Position numbers and translations under genes: made by a program. A DNA stretch of 55,870 bases from Pseudomonas sp. N40(2020) (lineage in GTDB: Bacteria > Pseudomonadota > Gammaproteobacteria > Pseudomonadales > Pseudomonadaceae): NCBI RefSeq assembly GCF_014472415.1, contig NZ_JACSZV010000043.1, positions 1 to 55,870 on the forward strand, in the 5' to 3' direction. How positions within the stretch are numbered: the first letter of the stretch is position 1; each line of letters begins with the position of its first letter. A model generated the notes under the pieces. The model made no database searches, was not told where the DNA came from, and saw nothing but the letters and a program-made list of their open reading frames with translations. Below are positions 7,060 to 15,938 of the stretch, piece after piece.

Positions 7060-8421
7060 ATGAGCTACGACTTCGATCTATTTGTCATTGGTGCCGGCTC
7101 GGGTGGAGTGCGTGCTGCAAGGTTTGCAGCAGATTTTGGTGCAAAAGTAGCGGTTGCCGAAAGTCGATACTTAGGCGGCACGTGTGTGAATGTCGGCTGC
7201 GTTCCAAAAAAACTGTTGGTTTACAGTGCCCATTTTTCTGACGACTTCGAACAGGCCGAAAGCTTCGGCTGGACAGCGGGCAAGGCGAATTTCGACTGGT
7301 CATCGCTTATTGCGAACAAGAACCGTGAGATCGATCGTCTCAATGGCATCTACCGTAAGCTTTTGATTAATAGCGGCGTCACGTTGCTCGAAGGCCATGC
7401 GCGATTAGCAGATGCGAACCATGTTGATGTAAATGGCCAGCGTTTCAGCGCTGAGCGGATTTTGATTGCGACTGGCGGTTGGCCGCGGATCCCGGAGATT
7501 CCGGGACACGAGTATGCGATCACTTCGAATGAAGCATTCTTCCTGGAAGAGTTGCCTAAGCGAATCCTGGTGGTCGGCGGTGGTTACATTGCCGTCGAAT
7601 TCGCCGGCATTTTCAACGGGCTAGGAGCTGATACTCGGCTGCTGTACCGAGGCGATATGTTTTTGCGAGGATTCGATCAGTCGGTTCGTACTCATCTGGC
7701 AGAGGAGTTGACTAAGCGCGGGTTGCGATTAGATTTCAACACTGACGTTGTCCGAATTGATAAGCAGCCAGACGGAAGTTTGCTAGCGACGCTTCAGGAT
7801 GGAACGCAGCTCGAAACTGATAGCATCTTCTACGCTACTGGTCGAAGGCCTATGCTCGATAGTCTTGGGCTGGAAAACACGCGCGTCGAACTCACCGAGG
7901 CTGGCTATATTGACGTGAATGAGCACTTTGAAACTCGCGAGCCTTCCATATTGGCTCTGGGTGATGTCATTGGCGGTGTCCAGTTGACACCCGTTGCGAC
8001 AGCAGAGGGCATGGCAGTTGCCCGTCGGTTGTTCAAACCTGAGCAATATCGTCCGGTCGATTATCGGCACATTCCGACCGCTGTGTTCAGTCAGCCGAAC
8101 ATAGGCACGGTGGGGCTTACCGAACAGCAAGCCGTTGATCTGGGCCACAAAGTAGTTGTGTTCGAGAGCAGGTTCCGCCCTATGAAATTGACTCTCACCG
8201 AGTCGTCAGAACAGACGCTGATGAAGCTGGTAGTGGACGCAGAATCTGATCGAGTGCTGGGATGCCACATGGTCGGTCCGGACGCGGGGGATATCATTCA
8301 GGGCTTAGCGATTGCTCTTAAGGCGGGTGCCACCAAACGACTTTTTGATGACACTATTGGCGTTCATCCGACCTCCGCAGAAGAGTTCGTTACCCTCCGT
8401 ACGGCGGTGAGCAGCAGGTGA
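7060..8421 (+). CDS. gor: Glutathione-disulfide reductase
   Basis: A 453-residue FAD-dependent pyridine nucleotide-disulfide oxidoreductase that reduces GSSG to GSH with NADPH in the cytoplasm. Visible features are the FAD-binding GAGSGG (residues 11-16), the redox pair CVNVGC (Cys42, Cys47), the NAD(P)-binding GGGYIAVEFAG near 175, the second FAD motif ILALGDV, and the C-terminal HPTSAEE with the catalytic His and Glu that typifies glutathione reductases. Length is normal. The start at 7060 aligns with the family; an upstream Met at 7036 is possible. It sits among glutathione-dependent genes (two GSTs, glutaredoxin). A core gor copy may exist elsewhere. Confidence 0.93.
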   Translation: MSYDFDLFVIGAGSGGVRAARFAADFGAKVAVAESRYLGGTCVNVGCVPKKLLVYSAHFSDDFEQAESFGWTAGKANFDWSSLIANKNREIDRLNGIYRKLLINSGVTLLEGHARLADANHVDVNGQRFSAERILIATGGWPRIPEIPGHEYAITSNEAFFLEELPKRILVVGGGYIAVEFAGIFNGLGADTRLLYRGDMFLRGFDQSVRTHLAEELTKRGLRLDFNTDVVRIDKQPDGSLLATLQDGTQLETDSIFYATGRRPMLDSLGLENTRVELTEAGYIDVNEHFETREPSILALGDVIGGVQLTPVATAEGMAVARRLFKPEQYRPVDYRHIPTAVFSQPNIGTVGLTEQQAVDLGHKVVVFESRFRPMKLTLTESSEQTLMKLVVDAESDRVLGCHMVGPDAGDIIQGLAIALKAGATKRLFDDTIGVHPTSAEEFVTLRTAVSSR

Positions 8422-8446
8422 CTGATCAGGTCAGGGTGCGCTTTTT

Positions 8447-9379
8447 TCATTTTTGCTTGATCAGGAATTTTCGAGTGAGGTTCGCGACGTCTTCCAGCCG
8501 GGTGTCCATAACGAAATGTCCCCCGTCGAGAATCGCAATCTCTGCATTGGGCAAGTCCCTGCGAAAAGCTTCAGCGCCCGCAACGGTAAAGGCCAAATCA
8601 TGCTTGCCCCAGATAACCAGTGTGGGTAGCTGATGTTCACGCAGCCATTTCTGCCACGCCGGGTAGGCATCGATATTGGTGCGATAGTCGTAGATCAGTG
8701 CCATTTGAATCGCGCCTTCACCGGGGCGGTTGAGGAATGCCACTTCGTCCTGCCATAAATCGGGGTTGTACGCTGTGACGTCTGGATCGCTGCCGACATG
8801 CCGCTGTCGGGTTACGTCCAGGGACAAATGAGCAGCCTGAAACTTGGCCTCATAAGCACCACGATCCGCCCAGTAGGCTTTGCGGCTGTCCCACATCTTG
8901 CCCAAACCTTCTGCATAGACATTGCCATTTTGGAACACCATTGAAGTCACGGCTTCCGGCCTTGCCATCGCTAATCGCATACCAACGGGAGCGCCGTAGT
9001 CTTGCATAAACAAGCTGTACCGTTTGAGCCCGACTGCGTCTGTGAAGTGCTCCATCACCTTTGCAAGGTGATCAAATGTGTAGACGAACTTGTCTGGTGG
9101 GGGCGCATCGCTGTTACCGAAGCCTGGGTAGTCCGGAGCAATGAGGTGGAAACGGTTACCCAATTGCTTCATGAGATCGTCGTACATGCGAGACGAGCTG
9201 GGCACTCCATGAAGGAGTAATACGGAGGGGGCGCTCGGATCGCCAATTTCTCGATAGGCAATATTTACGCCATCGACCATCACTTGGCGATACTTCATTT
9301 TTGGCGTTTCTGCTTGGGCGTGTCCGAGGCCCAAAAGCATCGTCAAAACGAGAAAGGAGAGGTATTTAAGTAAGGGCAT
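8447..9379 (-). CDS. Exported alpha/beta hydrolase with Asp nucleophile (haloalkane dehalogenase/epoxide hydrolase-like)
   Basis: A 310-residue protein with a signal peptide (hydrophobic residues 5-20, cleavage near AQA). It has HGVP at 57-60, a nucleophile elbow MQDYGAP with Asp127 instead of Ser, catalytic acid Asp261 (GKHDLAF) and His288 (GGHFVMD). Asp nucleophiles are typical of haloalkane dehalogenases and epoxide hydrolases, so C-X or epoxide substrates are plausible, but the substrate is unknown. ATG at 9379 with GGAG 8 nt upstream is preferred to the GTG at 9382. It converges on gor with a 25-bp gap and diverges from the cynR remnant. Confidence 0.85.
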   Translation of the reverse strand: MPLLKYLSFLVLTMLLGLGHAQAETPKMKYRQVMVDGVNIAYREIGDPSAPSVLLLHGVPSSSRMYDDLMKQLGNRFHLIAPDYPGFGNSDAPPPDKFVYTFDHLAKVMEHFTDAVGLKRYSLFMQDYGAPVGMRLAMARPEAVTSMVFQNGNVYAEGLGKMWDSRKAYWADRGAYEAKFQAAHLSLDVTRQRHVGSDPDVTAYNPDLWQDEVAFLNRPGEGAIQMALIYDYRTNIDAYPAWQKWLREHQLPTLVIWGKHDLAFTVAGAEAFRRDLPNAEIAILDGGHFVMDTRLEDVANLTRKFLIKQK

Positions 9380-9713
9380 CACCGGTACTCCAGTGGTTGC
9401 AGAGCTAATCTGCGGAGAGGTTTGGTCTGCGCGTTGATGTTGTTTTGCGCTGTATCCAATACTCGATAAACCACTGAATCTGAGGAATGACTAATAATGA
9501 CAATGCGGTATTTCACCTGGTGAAAGAATCATGAGGACGGGAGTACTCTAATGCCAAAACAGAGCTGGGCATCTGCGCGGCAGCGGTGCTCACGGAAGGT
9601 CCATTCCATTTTGGGAGACTCGGTTGAGAAAAATAAGCTGATACCTGCTCTGCCAATCGCTGCGCAACGGTCAGAGATACAATGCATTACGAACCCAATC
9701 TTGCGGTGATCCA
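9380..9713. other. Divergent region between hydrolase and cynR remnant
   Basis: About 330 bp between two divergent genes, expected to hold both promoters and a LysR-type operator. No clear T-N11-A pair was singled out, and no RNA gene was seen. Confidence 0.35.
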
Positions 9714-10598
9714 ATGCTTCTAAGACATTTGCGGTATCTGTTGGCAGTAGCTGACCACGGTGGTTTCACCCGAGCCGCAGAAGTCCTTCATGTGTCTCAG
9801 CCGACACTGTCGCAGCAGATACGGCAGCTGGAAGAAACGCTTGGCGTCAGCCTTTTTGACCGAACATCCCGGACTGTCAGACCCACAGATGCTGGGCTCG
9901 CCTACATCGAATGCGCCCGGCGCGTACTGGTAGAGCTGGCGGCGGGTAAACGGGCATTGCACGACGTGAAAGACTTGTCCCGTGGCACGTTACGGCTTGC
10001 CATGGCCCCAACCTTCATGGCGTACGTCTTAGGTCCACTAGTGCGTGATTACATCTCCCAATTCCCGAACATTCGCTTAGAGATTTTCGAGTTGTCGATG
10101 GGCGACATCGAAACGGGATTGGTCGATGACTCGCTGGATATAGCTGTTGCATTTGACCAAGTGAGAAACGCCGATATCGAATCAATCCCGGCCTTCGTCG
10201 AGACGCTCGGTCTGATGGTTGGGCGCGCTCACCCACTCTATGACTGCCAGGAAGCACTCACGACGGGCCAGTTAGCTCAACTGGATTTTGCTTTGCTGAC
10301 CCCTGACTTCGCTACGCGCATTTGTATCGATGAGTACTTCACCAAAGCGAAGATCACGCCCAAGGTGACGATTTAGGTCAACTCCGTAAACACGTTGCTT
10401 GAAGTCATTCGAAACACCGCGGTCGCCACCATTCTTCCTGAACCCATCGCCACGCAGGATCGCGCTCTGCATAAGCTAGCCTTGATCGATAAGGCGCCTC
10501 AACGGGGAGTGTCGATTCTAAGGCGAAAAAATAACTACCACAGTGCCGCGTCGGTCGCATTCATGAATTTGATGCTTGGATCCGCGGCAGTGGACTGA
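9714..10598 (+). pseudogene. cynR: cynR-like LysR regulator interrupted by an in-frame TAG
   Basis: The N-terminal part (220 residues, 9714-10376) has the LysR HTH (FTRAAEVLHVSQPTLSQQIR) and follows E. coli CynR closely through the effector domain. A TAG at 10374-10376 then interrupts it, and the same frame continues to 10598 with VNSVNTLLEVIRNTAVATIL, the CynR C-terminus. The full frame would be 294 residues, the normal LysR length. The TAG falls where E. coli CynR has Glu (VVIEANS against VTI*VNS), so GAG to TAG is likely. Loss of the last quarter should impair effector binding and oligomerisation. CynR normally activates cynTSX, but the cyn genes here start about 9.4 kb away. Confidence 0.85.
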
Positions 10599-10733
10599 GA
10601 ATAGGGTGCTGACCATTACGCCCAGTGAAATGCTGGATTGTAAATAATGGTAATTCCTCTGTTTGGTAGGGGAGAGCAAGATGACTCCATCGACACGATC
10701 ACCGGGTCGAATCCAGAACAGCCGGAGTACGTC

Positions 10734-11363
10734 ATGTCCCAACAACCAATCAAGCTTTATCGTCATCCATTGTCTGGCCACGCGCATCGTGTCGAATTGA
10801 TGCTCTCACTGCTCGGCCAGCCAACAGAATTGATATTTGTGGATCTGATGAAGGGCGCGCACAAAATGCCCGAATTCCTAGCGCTCAACAGCTTCGGCCA
10901 AGTACCGGTGATCGATGATAACGGCACCGTTCTAGCTGACTCGAACGCCATTCTGGTCTATCTCGCTGCTAAATACGGCAACGGTGAGTGGCTGCCCACT
11001 GATCCTGTAGCGCAAGCAAAAGTACAACGCTGGCTGTCCGTTGCCGCCGGGCAGATCAACTCAGGCCCCGCTACCGCTCGACTGATCACGGTGTTCGGTG
11101 CCGGTTACAATGCGGAGGATGCGATCAGCAAGTCCCACACCCTGTTGACGGTGATGGAGCAAGAGTTGGGTAAAAGCAAATTCCTGGCTGGCGACAAACC
11201 GACCGTTGCAGATGTCGCAGCCTACACCTACGTCTCCCATGCTCCAGAAGGCAATGTTGCACTGACTGACTATCCTAACGTTCGGGCCTGGTTGAGCAGT
11301 ATCGAGGCATTGCCAAATTTCGTAGGTATGCAGCGTACTGCCAAGGGTTTGCAACAAGCTTGA
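10734..11363 (+). CDS. Glutathione S-transferase family protein
   Basis: A 209-residue GST. The thioredoxin-fold N-terminal domain reads LYRHPLSGHAHRVELML and contains the cis-Pro segment SFGQVPVI and the GSH-binding LADSNAILVYLA. The all-helical C-terminal domain includes FLAGDKPTVADVAAY. Such proteins conjugate or reduce electrophiles using glutathione in the cytoplasm; the substrate cannot be read from sequence. ATG at 10734 has GGAG 7 nt upstream. It lies just after the cynR remnant in the same direction and before a tandem LysR pair. Confidence 0.9.
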   Translation: MSQQPIKLYRHPLSGHAHRVELMLSLLGQPTELIFVDLMKGAHKMPEFLALNSFGQVPVIDDNGTVLADSNAILVYLAAKYGNGEWLPTDPVAQAKVQRWLSVAAGQINSGPATARLITVFGAGYNAEDAISKSHTLLTVMEQELGKSKFLAGDKPTVADVAAYTYVSHAPEGNVALTDYPNVRAWLSSIEALPNFVGMQRTAKGLQQA

Positions 11364-11377
11364 TCCAGCGGCCGGAG

Positions 11378-11401
11378 CTACCCGGGAAAAATTCCGGGTA
11401 G
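11378..11401 (+). terminator. Hairpin downstream of the GST gene
   Basis: An 8-bp stem CTACCCGG/CCGGGTAG with an 8-nt A-rich loop lies 15 bp after the GST stop, followed by TCTTCGCTC, only a weak T-run. Probable terminator. Confidence 0.5.
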
Positions 11402-11561
11402 TCTTCGCTCATTCAACTACGATCTCTTCGAATTTTCGCCTGTCGCACTAGTCATCTGGATAGGGTTTGCACTAGTCGCTCTAGGCGACACTTTTTTGCA
11501 TCTACGTCTGCTCGCTCTCGCGATCAGATCTTGCTGTCCCTACACCACGGCTGAGTCGCCT

Positions 11562-12482
11562 ATGGATCGCTTTCAGGAAATGCAGATATTCATGACGGTG
11601 GCCGAAGAAGAAGGTTTTGCGGCCGCCGCCCGTCGTTTGAATATTTCTCCCCCCAGCGTTACCCGTGCCATTGCTGCTATGGAGGAACGCATCGGCACTC
11701 AGTTGCTTTCACGCACAACTCGTAGCTTGCACTTGACTGAGGCAGGGCAACGGTATCTTGATGATTGTCGGCGAATACTCGGTGAGGTCAATGAAGCGGA
11801 GGAAGCTGCTGCCGGCAGCTACTCAATTCCGTGTGGGCACCTGACGGTGACAGCTCCCGTGCTTTTTGGTGAGTTGTACATTGCGCCTTTGCTGGCTGAG
11901 TATCTGGATCAATTTCCTTCTGTACATCTCAACGCGTTACTGGTTGACCGCGTGACAAGCATGGTTGATGAAGGTATCGATGTGGCGATCCGTATTGGCC
12001 ATCTGCACGAGAATAATCAGCACGGTATCAAAGTTGGCGAGGTGCGCCAGGTAATTTGTGGCGCCCCCAAGTATTTCGAGGAATTCGGCAGACCCCGCCA
12101 TCCTGGAGAATTAGGTTCTGCCAAAATCGTTATGTCTTCCGCGAGCCATTTGTTGAGCGATTGGCAATTTGAGAATGAAGGAAATGCACTCAGCTTTCGT
12201 TTCGATCCGCGGCTAGTCGTTACCGCAAATCAAGCTGCCATCAATATTGCTTGTCTGGGCTGGGGTGTGACACGCGTGTTGTCCTACCAGGTGGCTAGTC
12301 AAGTAGCCGCCGGTGAACTGGAGGTGGTACTCCAAGATTTTGAACCGCCCGCTTTGCCCATCCAGGTCGTTTACCTCAAGAGTAACCGCGTACCAGCGAA
12401 GATACGTACGTTCGTGGATTTCCTCACGGAGCGTCTGGGACGTGATACGGCGCTTCGACCTACTATGAAAAGCGCGCTCTAA
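11562..12482 (+). CDS. LysR-family regulator, first of a tandem pair
   Basis: A 306-residue LysR-type regulator. The HTH is at residues about 18-37 (FAAAARRLNISPPSVTRAI), followed by the linker helix and an effector-binding domain of normal length. The conserved MDRFQEMQIF start matches that of its neighbour. The ATG at 11562 gives normal length. Its stop overlaps the next start by one base (TAATG), so the two are translationally coupled. The target is unknown; the GST upstream and the hydrolase downstream are candidates. Confidence 0.9.
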   Translation: MDRFQEMQIFMTVAEEEGFAAAARRLNISPPSVTRAIAAMEERIGTQLLSRTTRSLHLTEAGQRYLDDCRRILGEVNEAEEAAAGSYSIPCGHLTVTAPVLFGELYIAPLLAEYLDQFPSVHLNALLVDRVTSMVDEGIDVAIRIGHLHENNQHGIKVGEVRQVICGAPKYFEEFGRPRHPGELGSAKIVMSSASHLLSDWQFENEGNALSFRFDPRLVVTANQAAINIACLGWGVTRVLSYQVASQVAAGELEVVLQDFEPPALPIQVVYLKSNRVPAKIRTFVDFLTERLGRDTALRPTMKSAL

Positions 12483-13393
12483 TGGACCGCTTTCATGAAA
12501 TGCTTATGTTTGAAGCGCTCTCAGAGCGGCCAAGCCTGGCGGCAGCTGCGCGCCGCCTGAACGTTTCTGGCCCGACAGTCGTTCGCGCGATTGCCCGATT
12601 GGAGGCGCGCCTAGGGGTGCAGCTATTGCAACGAAGCACTCGTGGAGTTTCGTTGACTGAGTCGGGTGCTGCTTTTATGGCTGATTGCTCCCGCATCCTC
12701 AAAGAAATCGAAGACGCAGAAGCATCAGCTAAAGGCCTTCATGTTCAGGCTCAGGGTAATCTGACTGTATTGCTTCCACTCCTTTTCAGCCGCTATGTAA
12801 TGACGCCTTTGCTTGCGAATTACATGGAGTTTTATCCCGAAGTCAGAGTATTCGCCCATTATCATGATCGTTTTCCGAACATGAACGAGGAAGGGCTTGA
12901 CGTGGCCGTGCTGGTGGGGAATTTGCCCAGTTCTTCGTTGATCGCCAGGCCTGTTGGCTTCGTTCGTACGATCGTTTGTGGCAGTCCTGCCTATCTCGAA
13001 GTCCATGGTGTGCCCGCCGAGCCTGAGGATCTTAAAAGTCACCGGCTGATTGGCATTCAAGCTTATCGGGAGAAGATCAACTGGGATTTTTCCAACCAAG
13101 GCTTTCAATCCACCATTAAGGCCCGATCACGCGTCAGCTGCACCACCGTTCAATCTGCCATCGATGCGGCGGCTCATGGCGCGGGGCTTACGCGCTGCCT
13201 CAGTTATCCCGCCTACGATTATTTAAATGGCGGTCGGTTGCGCAGGGTGTTGCAACCTTTCGAACTGCCAGCGCTTCCAGTTCATGTCGTTTACCGAGAA
13301 GGGCGTAGAGCTTCAATGAGAGTGCGCAGTTTTGTCGACCACATTGTCGAGGGCCTGCGCGAACATCCGGCAATGTTGCCGGATGTTCATTGA
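12482..13393 (+). CDS. LysR-family regulator, second of a tandem pair
   Basis: A 303-residue LysR-type regulator starting MDRFHEMLMF, with the HTH LAAAARRLNVSGPTVVRAI and a full effector domain. It is a clear paralog of the preceding regulator, to which it is coupled through TAATG. It converges on hydrolase copy 2 (37-bp gap) and its final codons form a perfect hairpin. Coupled regulator pairs of the same family may form heteromers or have split after a duplication; the target is unknown. Confidence 0.9.
   Translation: MDRFHEMLMFEALSERPSLAAAARRLNVSGPTVVRAIARLEARLGVQLLQRSTRGVSLTESGAAFMADCSRILKEIEDAEASAKGLHVQAQGNLTVLLPLLFSRYVMTPLLANYMEFYPEVRVFAHYHDRFPNMNEEGLDVAVLVGNLPSSSLIARPVGFVRTIVCGSPAYLEVHGVPAEPEDLKSHRLIGIQAYREKINWDFSNQGFQSTIKARSRVSCTTVQSAIDAAAHGAGLTRCLSYPAYDYLNGGRLRRVLQPFELPALPVHVVYREGRRASMRVRSFVDHIVEGLREHPAMLPDVH
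13361..13388. terminator. Perfect 12-bp hairpin at the convergent 3' ends
   Basis: GAACATCCGGCA and TGCCGGATGTTC pair perfectly around an ATGT loop. The hairpin lies inside the last codons of the second LysR gene, 43 bp beyond the stop of the opposing hydrolase. No T-run is present on either side, so it may be a Rho-assisted or bidirectional terminator. Confidence 0.5.
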
Positions 13394-13430
13394 GCGTGCG
13401 GCGATCCCGGACTGAGGTCGCCGACGAGCT

Positions 13431-14207
13431 TCATTTGGCGTTCGCTGCCTTTTCGATCAGGCTGGCGACGACTTTGGGATTGGACACCATCACAACGTGC
13501 GACGCGCCTTTAACTACGACGGTCTGCTTGGAGTGCGCTCGTTCAGCCATAAAGGCTTGGGCTTGTGCTGGGATGTTCTTATCAGCGTCGCCGTAGACAA
13601 ACCAGGAAGGGATGGTTTTCCAGGCCGGCTCTGTGGATGCTTCATTGAGTGCTGCAACCGTAACGGGACGTTGAGTCGCAGCCATCAATTTGGCGTCTGC
13701 GTTGGAAACGTCGGCTGCGAACTGGTCGTGGAATTTGTCTTGTTGGATATACAGATCCTTACCGCCGTCAGCCAAGGCTACTGGGGGGGCGAGGGTAGGG
13801 CCCAGCGTGCCACCCGGGAAACGTCCAGATAACTCTGCGGTGGACTCACCTGCTTCGGGTGCAATAGCGGCGACGTATACCAGTGCTTTGACATTGGCAT
13901 TGCCGTAAGCCGCTTCGCTGATGACCGGACCACCATAGGAGTGCCCAACCAACACGACCGGCGTTTTGATGCTGGCGAGCACGTCGGCGACCGACTGCGC
14001 GTCACCTTTGAGTGAGCGCAGCGGGTTCGAGGCTGCGATCACTGGATAGCCATCTTTTTCCAGAATTTTGACGACGCCATTCCAACTGCTCGAATCGGCG
14101 AAAGCTCCGTGTACGAGCACGACAGTCGGTTTGACCGGCGCGGCCATCGCTGCGGTGGCTGTAACCATCGCGGCCGCTAAGGCCAGACCTGCGAATATCT
14201 TTTTCAT
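13431..14207 (-). CDS. Exported alpha/beta hydrolase, copy 2
   Basis: A 258-residue protein with signal peptide, HGAF oxyanion motif, GHSYGG nucleophile elbow (Ser90), Asp in GDADKNIP and His in GASHVVMV. It is about 95% identical to the product of 4591-5367 and also very similar at the DNA level. The differences cluster at the signal peptide and the C-terminal third. A GTTCCTGTG stretch before the start is shared by both copies, the upstream regions otherwise differing. The substrate is unknown. Confidence 0.88.
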   Translation of the reverse strand: MKKIFAGLALAAAMVTATAAMAAPVKPTVVLVHGAFADSSSWNGVVKILEKDGYPVIAASNPLRSLKGDAQSVADVLASIKTPVVLVGHSYGGPVISEAAYGNANVKALVYVAAIAPEAGESTAELSGRFPGGTLGPTLAPPVALADGGKDLYIQQDKFHDQFAADVSNADAKLMAATQRPVTVAALNEASTEPAWKTIPSWFVYGDADKNIPAQAQAFMAERAHSKQTVVVKGASHVVMVSNPKVVASLIEKAANAK

Positions 14208-14471
14208 CTGATGTTCCTGTGCAAACGGGAGATGGGTGGTGGAGCGACAGGAATATTTAGAACGCTAGCTGTGTCCCGTATGTGTCCGGTTTTCCAGCGC
14301 TATGCATGGAAACGTGTCTGATACGGCCTTTGTTACAAACCGATACAAACGTCCCCCAGCATTTCAGCAGGCGAAACATTGGATTGTGTTTTGTGTTCGT
14401 TCTCACCAAAGCGATTAAAGCGGAGCATGCGTTTCAAGCACTTTATTAAACGCCTGACCGCGGAGACAACA

Positions 14472-15095
14472 ATGAAACGAGTACTCATGCTGTTAGCCAA
14501 CGGTGTAGAACCAATGGAAATGGCGGCCTTCACTGACGTGCTCGGTTGGGCCGATTTGCTCGGTGATTGTCCTCTTGAGTTAGTGAATGCAGGCCTTCGC
14601 AAAAAAATCATCACCACATTTGGTCTCGCGCTTAATCCGAGCTTTCTGCTCCGTGATCTAGACGTGAGTAGCTTTGATGCACTGGCTTTGCCGGGTGGTT
14701 TTGAACCTGCAGGATTCTATGAGGAAGCTCTTAGTGAGCCTTTTCTTGAAACCATTCGACAATTCGTTGAAGCCGGCAAACCCGTCGCCAGCGTCTGCGT
14801 GTCATCGGTGTGTTTGGGGGTGGCAGGCGTGTTACGTGGCAAGCATGCAACCACCTATCACCAAGAGGGAGGAAAAAGGAAAAACCAGTTAGTGGAAAGC
14901 GGCGCTCTCTTCGTAGATCGACCAGTCGTTGTTCACGACAACATCATTACTTCCAGCGGTCCTGGTACCGCCACAGAAGTCGCTTTTTTGCTGCTGGAAA
15001 AACTAACCAGTTCAGAAAACGCGACTTATATCCGTCAAAAAATGCGTTTCGCTACACCCGATCGTGATTGGTACGACGCGCCGCAAGTAGCCTAG
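14472..15095 (+). CDS. DJ-1/PfpI family protein
   Basis: A 207-residue class I glutamine amidotransferase-like (DJ-1/PfpI) protein. The conserved Glu lies near residue 16 (GVEPMEM) and the nucleophile-elbow Cys109 is in ASVCVSS. The family includes glyoxalase III/deglycase-type activities, chaperones and redox sensors; which applies is unknown. GGAG 6 nt before the ATG at 14472 fixes the start. It is divergent from hydrolase copy 2 and upstream of a GST, in keeping with electrophile stress. Confidence 0.85.
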   Translation: MKRVLMLLANGVEPMEMAAFTDVLGWADLLGDCPLELVNAGLRKKIITTFGLALNPSFLLRDLDVSSFDALALPGGFEPAGFYEEALSEPFLETIRQFVEAGKPVASVCVSSVCLGVAGVLRGKHATTYHQEGGKRKNQLVESGALFVDRPVVVHDNIITSSGPGTATEVAFLLLEKLTSSENATYIRQKMRFATPDRDWYDAPQVA

Positions 15096-15136
15096 CCCCA
15101 CTGAGTATTCTGTATCGACTTTCTGGAGGCAATTGT

Positions 15137-15334
15137 ATGGCTGACACCGCACTCATCCTCGCTGATATTCAGAACGACTTTTTTTCCGGTGGAAAATGGG
15201 AACTCAATTCGAATATCTGTCCTGGTTTTCCCGTCGATGTGTTCAGAGGTTATACCGATGTCAAAACCATCCGAAGTATTGGACTACTACTACTGGCCAA
15301 CACCGAACGGGCAAAAGGTGGCGATTTTTCTTGA
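15137..15334 (+). pseudogene. Isochorismatase-family N-terminal stub
   Basis: Beginning at an ATG with a strong GGAGG site, the frame reads MADTALILADIQNDFFSGGK, the N-terminus of isochorismatase-like cysteine hydrolases with the catalytic Asp in DIQND. After about 25 residues the resemblance ends and the frame runs in the wrong phase into the following GST gene until 15334. This looks like a deletion that joined an isochorismatase 5' end to the GST. The stub could still be translated and act as a leader. Confidence 0.65.
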
Positions 15335-15938
15335 AGAATCTGGTCGACCCTATACAGCCCACCCGGTCGATATCAGTAAGGGCGAACAGTTTTCTCTCAG
15401 TTACACACGACTTTCACCAAACCAACGCATACCCGCAATTGTAGATAATGAAGTTGGCGTATCGGTTTTTGAGTCGGGCGCGATTTTGCTTTACTTGGCT
15501 CAACATCGAGGTCAATTTTTTCCAAAGGATTCGACAGGGGCGGCGTCGGTTCTACAGTGGCTATTCTGGCAGGCTGCCAGTCTCGGACCGATACTCGGGC
15601 AAGCAGTGTTTTTTTTAAACTACGCCTCCGAGCATGTACCGCTTGCCGTAGAGCGATTCAGTAAAGAGACCGAGCGACTTTATAGAGTGATGGAGCAGCA
15701 GTTGAGCCATCAACCTTTCATTGCAGGTGAATACTCGATCGCTGACATGGCGATTTACCCATGGTTGCTGCAACACGAGAAGCAAGGCATGAAATTGGAT
15801 ACCTATCCGCACATTGCCGCCTGGCTTGCGAAAATTACTACCCGGCCAGCGGTGATCCGTGCCTACGCTAAAGGAGAGGAAATTCGCCCATCAGGGCAAA
15901 CCGATCAGGACAGGAAGAAGCTTTACAAGCTGTCGTAA
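15258..15938 (+). CDS. Nu-class glutathione transferase / disulfide-bond oxidoreductase (YfcG/YghU-like)
   Basis: A 226-residue GST. The N-terminal YYYWPTPNGQKVAIFLEE carries the T-x-N-G signature of Nu-class enzymes, which use GSH or GSSG with high disulfide-reductase activity. The cis-Pro segment NQRIPAIVD, VFESGAILLYLA, and the C-terminal helical domain FIAGEYSIADMAIY are present. ATG at 15258 with AGAGG upstream is chosen; the translation overlaps the isochorismatase stub in another frame. It follows the DJ-1/PfpI gene and is probably in the same transcript. Confidence 0.87.
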   Translation: MSKPSEVLDYYYWPTPNGQKVAIFLEESGRPYTAHPVDISKGEQFSLSYTRLSPNQRIPAIVDNEVGVSVFESGAILLYLAQHRGQFFPKDSTGAASVLQWLFWQAASLGPILGQAVFFLNYASEHVPLAVERFSKETERLYRVMEQQLSHQPFIAGEYSIADMAIYPWLLQHEKQGMKLDTYPHIAAWLAKITTRPAVIRAYAKGEEIRPSGQTDQDRKKLYKLS

